A stretch of DNA of 9,382 nt from Sulfurimonas sp. (GTDB taxonomy: Bacteria > Campylobacterota > Campylobacteria > Campylobacterales > Sulfurimonadaceae), in contig JAFLJZ010000096.1 in assembly GCA_022712775.1 (NCBI GenBank), positions 1 to 9,382 of the forward strand. The letters run 5' to 3'. The notes beneath the pieces were generated by a model, which saw only the letters and a program-made list of their open reading frames with translations, was not told the origin of the DNA and made no database searches. The stretch's first letter is position 1, and each line of letters starts with the position of its first letter. The translations under genes and the position numbers were made by a program. This document shows, one piece after another, positions 6,129 to 9,382 of the stretch.

Positions 6129-7175
6129 TCACACAAAAGAGTTACTTTCTTCACTAAAATCTCTATGAAAATCTTTTGTTAAACTAAATTCTACCCCTAT
6201 AGTATCAATGGCATGACACGAGCTACATCGATGAAAAGCAAAAGGGTACAACTGTTTACAATTATCACAAATGTACTCAAAACTAAGTGTTGCATTTGCC
6301 TTACCTCTAAGATGGATAAGCGCATCAAACTCAAATATATTACTTTTATTTGAAAGTTCAAAATCTCCACGAGCACTGTATAAATCTCTTAAAAAACTAT
6401 TTTGCTCAATTACTTTTAGATTCAAGTTATCTTTTTTCAAATTCCAAAGTAAATCAACCATGCCTTCACTTTTAGAACTATCGAAATTTTCCCAAGCAAG
6501 TTTAGGGTTTACGCGAAATAGGTATTCAAAAACAAGATATGCCAACTGATGTGACTTATTGTAATTAGCTATCAATTCTTGTGCTTTTTTCTCTTGCGAT
6601 ATTTCTACATCATTTAAAATTGATAAAGATTTTAGATAAAATTTATCACAGCCTATCTCTTTATCAAGTGCTTCTAATGGCTCTAAAACTTCTAAGGCTG
6701 ACTTATAGTCTTTCATATATTCATACACTAAAAGTAAGGTTTCTAAGGCCTGAGGAGTTCTTGGATTTTTTCTTAATATCTCTAAAAAAATCTGTTTTGA
6801 GCGTTCTAAAAATCCTGCTTTAAAATAAGTTTTTCCAAGTAAATAGAGCACTTCTTTTTTATCGTTATTATCAAGGAGGTTTAAAATTTCATTATAAATT
6901 TCTATACTCTTATCATAGTTTCCACTTTTTGAATAAGAAGATGCTAATAACATCCATGACTTCTGAGAAAGTTCATCACTTGAGACTAGTTTTTTTAATT
7001 CATCTTTTGTTGGAAGCGCACGGAATTGTTTTAAAAACTTATCTAAATGTCTATCATCTTCTTTTCTTTTATAACGTCCCCACCAATAAGAAAGAAAGGT
7101 TATTACAAAAATCAATGCGAAGAAAATAATTACGGAAAATAAAGGGTCACGGAATTCTAAAAAAAATATATTCAT
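6129..7175 (-). CDS. Membrane-anchored TPR protein with C-terminal zinc ribbon, LapB-like
   Basis: A 348-residue protein with one N-terminal membrane helix (about 12-31), a basic stop-transfer stretch (GRYKRKEDD), TPR-type helical repeats (about 70-170, e.g. SWMLLASSYSKSGNYDKSIEIYNEIL and VLYLLGKTYFKAGFLERSKQIF) and a rubredoxin-like zinc knuckle with C303, C306, C317 and C320. This is the domain order of LapB/YciM, which in gamma-proteobacteria controls lipopolysaccharide synthesis by acting on LpxC turnover; whether it does so here is unknown. It begins 9 bases after the upstream gene and has no good ribosome site, suggesting translational coupling. Its end abuts the rnhA remnant; the C-terminal tail (SEESNSFV) looks complete but could have been altered by the deletion. 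Confidence 0.8.
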   Translation of the reverse strand: MNIFFLEFRDPLFSVIIFFALIFVITFLSYWWGRYKRKEDDRHLDKFLKQFRALPTKDELKKLVSSDELSQKSWMLLASSYSKSGNYDKSIEIYNEILNLLDNNDKKEVLYLLGKTYFKAGFLERSKQIFLEILRKNPRTPQALETLLLVYEYMKDYKSALEVLEPLEALDKEIGCDKFYLKSLSILNDVEISQEKKAQELIANYNKSHQLAYLVFEYLFRVNPKLAWENFDSSKSEGMVDLLWNLKKDNLNLKVIEQNSFLRDLYSARGDFELSNKSNIFEFDALIHLRGKANATLSFEYICDNCKQLYPFAFHRCSSCHAIDTIGVEFSLTKDFHRDFSEESNSFV

Positions 7176-7184
7176 TCTGTCAGC

Positions 7185-7652
7185 TTAGTCATAAACTACA
7201 ATGCCATAATCATTTTTAAGATTATAAAAAGCACTACTTCCAGATAAGTCTAAATCTTTCATTTTACCAAGCTGCACAAGAGAATTTTTTGAGACTTTAA
7301 TACCATTTTCACGAAAGAATTTTTTTATATTTACAAACTTCACATCTTCTACAAATTTATACTCAAACTCCTTGTGTAGCTTCATTCTATCACTTGAGAA
7401 CAAGTGTTCATTTACGTGTAGTTTATCAGAAGCGTACTTGATAGGAAGATGACCAGAGAGATCAGTCAAGATAGGCTCAATGTATTCATACTTTTGCGGT
7501 AATGTTTCTTTTTGTAAGAAAATATACTTGTTATTTAACTTTAAATTTGGTGTATTTTTCCAGTACTTATATGCTGGATTTGATACCCCAAGTTTTTTTG
7601 AAATCTCTCTCCAAAGCCAAAATGAATTTAATGTATTAGGCATGTGTGACAT
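7185..7652 (-). CDS. Hypothetical protein with possible N-terminal helix-turn-helix
   Basis: A 155-residue, basic, soluble protein I do not recognise. Residues about 10-34 (FWLWREISKKLGVSNPAYKYW) look like a MerR/excisionase-style helix-turn-helix, with a helix, a Gly-Val turn and a recognition-like helix. The remainder has alternating strands and helices, with lysine-rich stretches and several aromatic residues, and ends VVYD. There is no signal peptide or membrane helix. It is the first gene of the operon that carries rnc and aroC, 9 bases ahead of the TPR gene. The first ATG is chosen because GAGGAG lies nine bases upstream; a second ATG at codon 4 is less well placed. The DNA-binding reading is tentative. 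Confidence 0.7.
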   Translation of the reverse strand: MSHMPNTLNSFWLWREISKKLGVSNPAYKYWKNTPNLKLNNKYIFLQKETLPQKYEYIEPILTDLSGHLPIKYASDKLHVNEHLFSSDRMKLHKEFEYKFVEDVKFVNIKKFFRENGIKVSKNSLVQLGKMKDLDLSGSSAFYNLKNDYGIVVYD

Positions 7653-7661
7653 TTAATTTGG

Positions 7662-7692
7662 CTCCTCTAAAGATTTGATTTCATTTATTATA
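7662..7692 (-). promoter_or_regulatory. Promoter and ribosome site of the rnc-aroC operon
   Basis: On the minus strand TATAAT lies at 7692-7687 and a strong GAGGAG ribosome site at 7667-7662, ahead of the ATG at 7652. This 77-base gap is the only obvious promoter position for the seven-gene run down to 3444. There is no clear terminator for yeiH here, so readthrough from yeiH may also feed the operon. Confidence 0.55.
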
Positions 7693-7729
7693 TAACTTTT
7701 ATTTTAAGAGTTTTATTAAGCCTTACACA

Positions 7730-8794
7730 TTAAAAATTTGCCACTACAAGTTTTGTTACAATAAATCCACCAATCACTAACCATATAAACATAGAAAATG
7801 CTGTGTAAACTGGAGCTAACCCTAAACCACGAAACTTAGAAAAGATAGTTCCCATTCCAAGTGCTGTCATCGCCATTGTAAGTAAAAATGTATCTATCTC
7901 GTTAATAATATCTACAATATTTTGAGGAACAATTCCAAGTGAATTAAATCCCGCCATACCTATAAAATATACTGCGAACCATGGAATCACAAGCTTGACT
8001 TTGTCTGTAGTTGTTCCACTTTTTTTTGCTTCATAAGAAAGATAAATTCCTAAAGCTATCAAAAGTGGAGCAATCATAATAACCCGTGTCATTTTTACAA
8101 TCACAGCAGAATTTGCCATATCTGTTGGTGCTCCTGATATAGAAGCTGGAACTGCAACAACCTGTGCAACCTCATGAATCGTACCACCAACATAGATACC
8201 AAACTCTTGTGTAGTCATATGTAAAAAACCAGTTGCAGGTTCTATGATAGTTGCATAAAGAACAGGATATAAAAACATTGAGATAGTTCCAAAAAGCACA
8301 ACCATCGAAACCGCTATAGCAGTTTTATGTTCTTCTGATTTTAGTACAGGTTCAGTTGCTAAAACAGCAGCCGCACCACAAACAGCAGCACCCGAGGCTG
8401 TTAGCATTGAAGTGTCTCTATCCATCTTAAAGACTTTCATTCCAAGATAAGTACCTATCAAAAATGTAGAGCTTAACATGATAAGAGAGACCATAAAACC
8501 GCTCATCCCAACCTCAGCAATCTGTTGAAATGTGATTCTAAATCCATAAAAAACAATAGCAAAACGAAGGATTTTTTTCCCAGAAAACGTGATTCCAGTT
8601 CCCCACTCTTTTGGAACCTGATTATGAAGAGTGTTTGCATAAAAGATACCCATCACAATACCAATAACCAAAGGAGAAATCCCTAAGGCTCTAACAGATT
8701 CTATGCTTGATATAAAGGTAGCTGCTGCAGCAAAAATCGCTACAAAAATAATTCCACTAAAAGTTCCCTTTCTATTTTCTACACTAAATGGCAT
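7730..8794 (-). CDS. YeiH-family (UPF0324) putative sulfate exporter membrane protein
   Basis: A 354-residue polytopic inner membrane protein with about ten hydrophobic segments. The family-typical motifs are present: SPLVIGIVMGI (40-50), ILRFAIVFYGFRITFQQI (75-92), SGAAVCGAAAVLATEPV (134-150), GGTIHEVAQVVAV (203-215), IPWFAVYFIGMAGFNSL and the C-terminal LTMAMTALGMGT. Length is normal for the family. The family is often annotated as putative sulfate exporter, though experimental support is thin; in a sulfur oxidiser an export role for sulfate, sulfite or sulfonates would fit. AGGAAA upstream of the ATG supports the start. It is probably transcribed from its own promoter. Confidence 0.9.
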   Translation of the reverse strand: MPFSVENRKGTFSGIIFVAIFAAAATFISSIESVRALGISPLVIGIVMGIFYANTLHNQVPKEWGTGITFSGKKILRFAIVFYGFRITFQQIAEVGMSGFMVSLIMLSSTFLIGTYLGMKVFKMDRDTSMLTASGAAVCGAAAVLATEPVLKSEEHKTAIAVSMVVLFGTISMFLYPVLYATIIEPATGFLHMTTQEFGIYVGGTIHEVAQVVAVPASISGAPTDMANSAVIVKMTRVIMIAPLLIALGIYLSYEAKKSGTTTDKVKLVIPWFAVYFIGMAGFNSLGIVPQNIVDIINEIDTFLLTMAMTALGMGTIFSKFRGLGLAPVYTAFSMFIWLVIGGFIVTKLVVANF

Positions 8795-8839
8795 AAATAT
8801 TTTTCCTATAATTTGAACTTAATTTATTAATAAAAAAGA

Positions 8840-8845
8840 ATTATA
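8840..8845 (-). promoter_or_regulatory. -10 box of yeiH
   Basis: A perfect TATAAT on the minus strand (GGGTATAATTC context), about 45 bases upstream of the yeiH ATG. The expected -35 zone has no clear hexamer. Start of transcription would be near 8833. The call rests on the -10 alone and on its position. Confidence 0.55.
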
Positions 8846-8940
8846 CCCTACTTTAACAACATGCTCTTATATCTTATGTTTAGTATATATATCTCGTATT
8901 TTTACTTAGGAGTATTTATTTTTGTAAGAGGAAAATACTA

Positions 8941-8967
8941 ATGCAGAGGGGTGATTAATCCCTCCAT
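8941..8967. repeat. Imperfect hairpin-forming dyad
   Basis: GAGGG at 8946-8950 pairs with CCCTC at 8960-8964, and outer ATG/CAT bases extend the stem with a bulge. The loop contains ATTAATCC, which is also found in the loop of the terminator hairpin at 9090-9128. No T tract follows on either strand, so it is not a convincing terminator. The similar loops suggest that the two hairpins may share an origin. Confidence 0.35.
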
Positions 8968-9001
8968 TTATCAATAAAGACGGTCTGCACAGCAGAACAT
9001 C

Positions 9002-9022
9002 AATACTAATAGCATTAGTATT
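9002..9022. repeat. Perfect 9-bp palindrome
   Basis: AATACTAAT at 9002-9010 and ATTAGTATT at 9014-9022 are separated by AGC. A further direct copy of AATACTAAT, again followed by GC, is at 8934-8942. It sits immediately before the inverted copy of the small-RNA 5' end (9026-9045). It may be an operator or part of a decayed repeat element. Confidence 0.45.
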
Positions 9023-9089
9023 ATTTTTGTAGTCACAACTACTCCTAATATTGGATTCCCACCCAACATACACCCACTTAAAAAAAAGC

Positions 9090-9128
9090 AAAAAAAAAGG
9101 GTAGGGAGAAATTAATCCACCTACCCTT
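9090..9128 (-). terminator. Strong intrinsic terminator
   Basis: A perfect 9-bp stem, AAGGGTAGG (minus-strand bases 9128-9120) with CCTACCCTT (9105-9097), has a 14-base loop. It is followed on the minus strand by an uninterrupted T run to 9090, then GC and another T run. The plus strand has no T tract after the stem, so the direction is minus. It would end the candidate small RNA and sits far upstream of yeiH. Confidence 0.8.
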
Positions 9129-9183
9129 AATTCTTCCAATATGTTAAAGTAATCATCTTTAACTGGAGTAATTGTGACTTACA
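9090..9183 (-). ncRNA. Candidate small RNA, about 90 nt
   Basis: On the minus strand a perfect TATAAT (9195-9190, context TTGATATAATTC) is followed about 7 bases later by a transcript that would run to the terminator ending near 9090. The transcript would contain a 7-bp hairpin with a 7-base loop (GTTAAAG/CTTTAAC, 9143-9163), a short single-stranded linker (ATATTGGAAGAATT) and the terminator stem. No gene overlaps it; the only ATG frame inside is 9 codons. I do not recognise it as 6S, SRP, tmRNA or RNase P RNA. Promoter and terminator at the right distance are seen directly; expression and function are inferred. Confidence 0.5.
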
Positions 9184-9189
9184 AATAGA

Positions 9190-9195
9190 ATTATA
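9190..9195 (-). promoter_or_regulatory. -10 box of the candidate small RNA
   Basis: TATAAT on the minus strand, preceded by a T-rich run (TTGTTTTTTGATATAAT) of the kind that replaces the -35 element in sigma-70 promoters of this phylum. There is no coding gene immediately downstream; the first downstream signal is the terminator at 9128. Confidence 0.6.
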
Positions 9196-9318
9196 TCAAA
9201 AAACAATAAATTTACCTATTTCAAAACCCAACAGAATAATTGATTTAAAGTAATATTTTTTAGGCTAAGAAGTGCTTGAAAGTACTGTATAGTAATGACT
9301 AAAAAGGTTTTATTTACA

Positions 9319-9382
9319 ATGAGCTATAAAAAAGTGTAAAAATTTGTCCAACTTGTAGTTCCAAAGAGACAAAGAAAAATGG
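9319..9382 (+). mobile_element. Possible start of an IS1/IS1595-like transposase gene (cut by window edge)
   Basis: On the plus strand the frame from 9330 reads KSVKICPTCSSKETKKNG and runs off the window. CPxC followed by about ten residues and KNG is the layout of the N-terminal zinc ribbon in IS1 InsA and IS1595-type transposases. The only nearby ATG, at 9319, is in another frame and reads MSYKKV then stop; the two frames meet at a run of six A. So either the gene is frameshifted, the A run is miscounted, or a non-standard start is used. A terminal inverted repeat cannot be confirmed because the other end is not visible; sequence starting near 9263 (GGCTAAGAAG) is only a guess. The identification rests on very few residues. 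Confidence 0.4.

Larger units (their letters stand above)
9026..9185. repeat. Imperfect inverted repeat flanking the candidate small RNA
   Basis: The left arm at 9026-9045 (TTTGTAGTCACAACTACTCC) is matched, in inverted orientation, by 9165-9185, whose reverse strand reads TTTGTAAGTCACAATTACTCC: one inserted base and one substitution. Further in, ATATTGGA at 9048-9055 mirrors TCCAATAT at 9135-9142. The right arm carries an extra 7-bp hairpin (GTTAAAG/CTTTAAC, 9143-9163) that the left lacks. The similarity is too long to be chance alone and suggests an inverted duplication. Confidence 0.6.

Noticed and set aside
6210..6225. CSSCH in the TPR protein as a possible haem c site
   Set aside because: It pairs with a second CxxC 11 residues earlier (C303/C306 and C317/C320) in a LapB-like zinc-ribbon context, and the domain should face the cytoplasm, where haem c is not attached.
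8906..9139. 77-codon minus-strand open frame starting with TTG
   Set aside because: It starts at TTG without a ribosome site, runs through the terminator hairpin and its T tract, and gives a low-complexity phenylalanine-rich stretch with no family resemblance. The region is better explained as non-coding.
9127..9156. Nine-codon frame MITLTYWKN before the terminator, resembling an attenuator leader peptide
   Set aside because: There is no run of one amino acid's codons, no good ribosome site, and the nearest downstream gene (yeiH) is about 290 bases away with its own promoter. The ATG lies in the loop of a hairpin.
1..9382. CRISPR array, tRNA or rRNA genes
   Set aside because: No regularly spaced direct repeats and no cloverleaf with TTCRA or rRNA-like conserved blocks were seen in the intergenic regions on either strand.

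Overview
The window is AT-rich and looks like a chromosome segment of a sulfur-oxidising Campylobacterota (epsilonproteobacterium), most likely Sulfurimonas or a close relative. The basis is a SoxC-type sulfite dehydrogenase start, a Tat-exported sulfide:quinone oxidoreductase-like flavoprotein next to a periplasmic cytochrome c, an Aer/CetB-like PAS protein, and the run TPR protein, (rnhA), rnc, aroC that I recall from this phylum. Genus assignment is inference. Almost every gene is on the minus strand, so transcription runs from high to low coordinates.

Right part (8795-9382): a gene-poor stretch of about 590 bases. It holds the yeiH promoter, several dyads, a convincing candidate small-RNA unit on the minus strand (perfect TATAAT, about 90 transcribed bases, strong stem with a T tract) and, at the very edge, a plus-strand zinc-ribbon reading frame that resembles the start of an IS1/IS1595-type transposase. 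Then comes yeiH (7730-8794), a putative sulfate exporter family membrane protein.

Middle (3444-7652): one long, tightly packed transcription unit. In order of transcription it holds an unknown 155-residue protein with a possible HTH, a membrane-anchored LapB-like TPR/zinc-ribbon protein, a 14-codon fossil of rnhA, rnc, aroC, a solo PAS protein, a 48-residue putative antitoxin and a ParE/RelE-like toxin. rnc and aroC overlap by 8 bases, and antitoxin and toxin overlap by 1 base. Most of rnhA has been deleted cleanly, leaving only the tail that encodes ENERCDKLARDEGK and stop.

Left part (1-3443): a sulfur-oxidation region. A periplasmic monohaem cytochrome c and a Tat-exported type II SQR-like flavoprotein form a two-gene operon with its own promoter and a terminator-like hairpin. 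Two small unknown genes follow, one acidic and soluble and one with two membrane helices. Then comes the start of soxC, with a well-formed promoter and conspicuous inverted repeats upstream. The flavoprotein and cytochrome probably take electrons from sulfide or another reduced sulfur compound in the periplasm. SoxC would act in thiosulfate oxidation with SoxD and the other Sox proteins, which lie outside the window.

The most unusual observations are the rnhA fossil, the SQR-like enzyme that appears to lack one redox cysteine and is paired with a cytochrome c, and the candidate small RNA with a convergent, inverted copy of its own 5' end.
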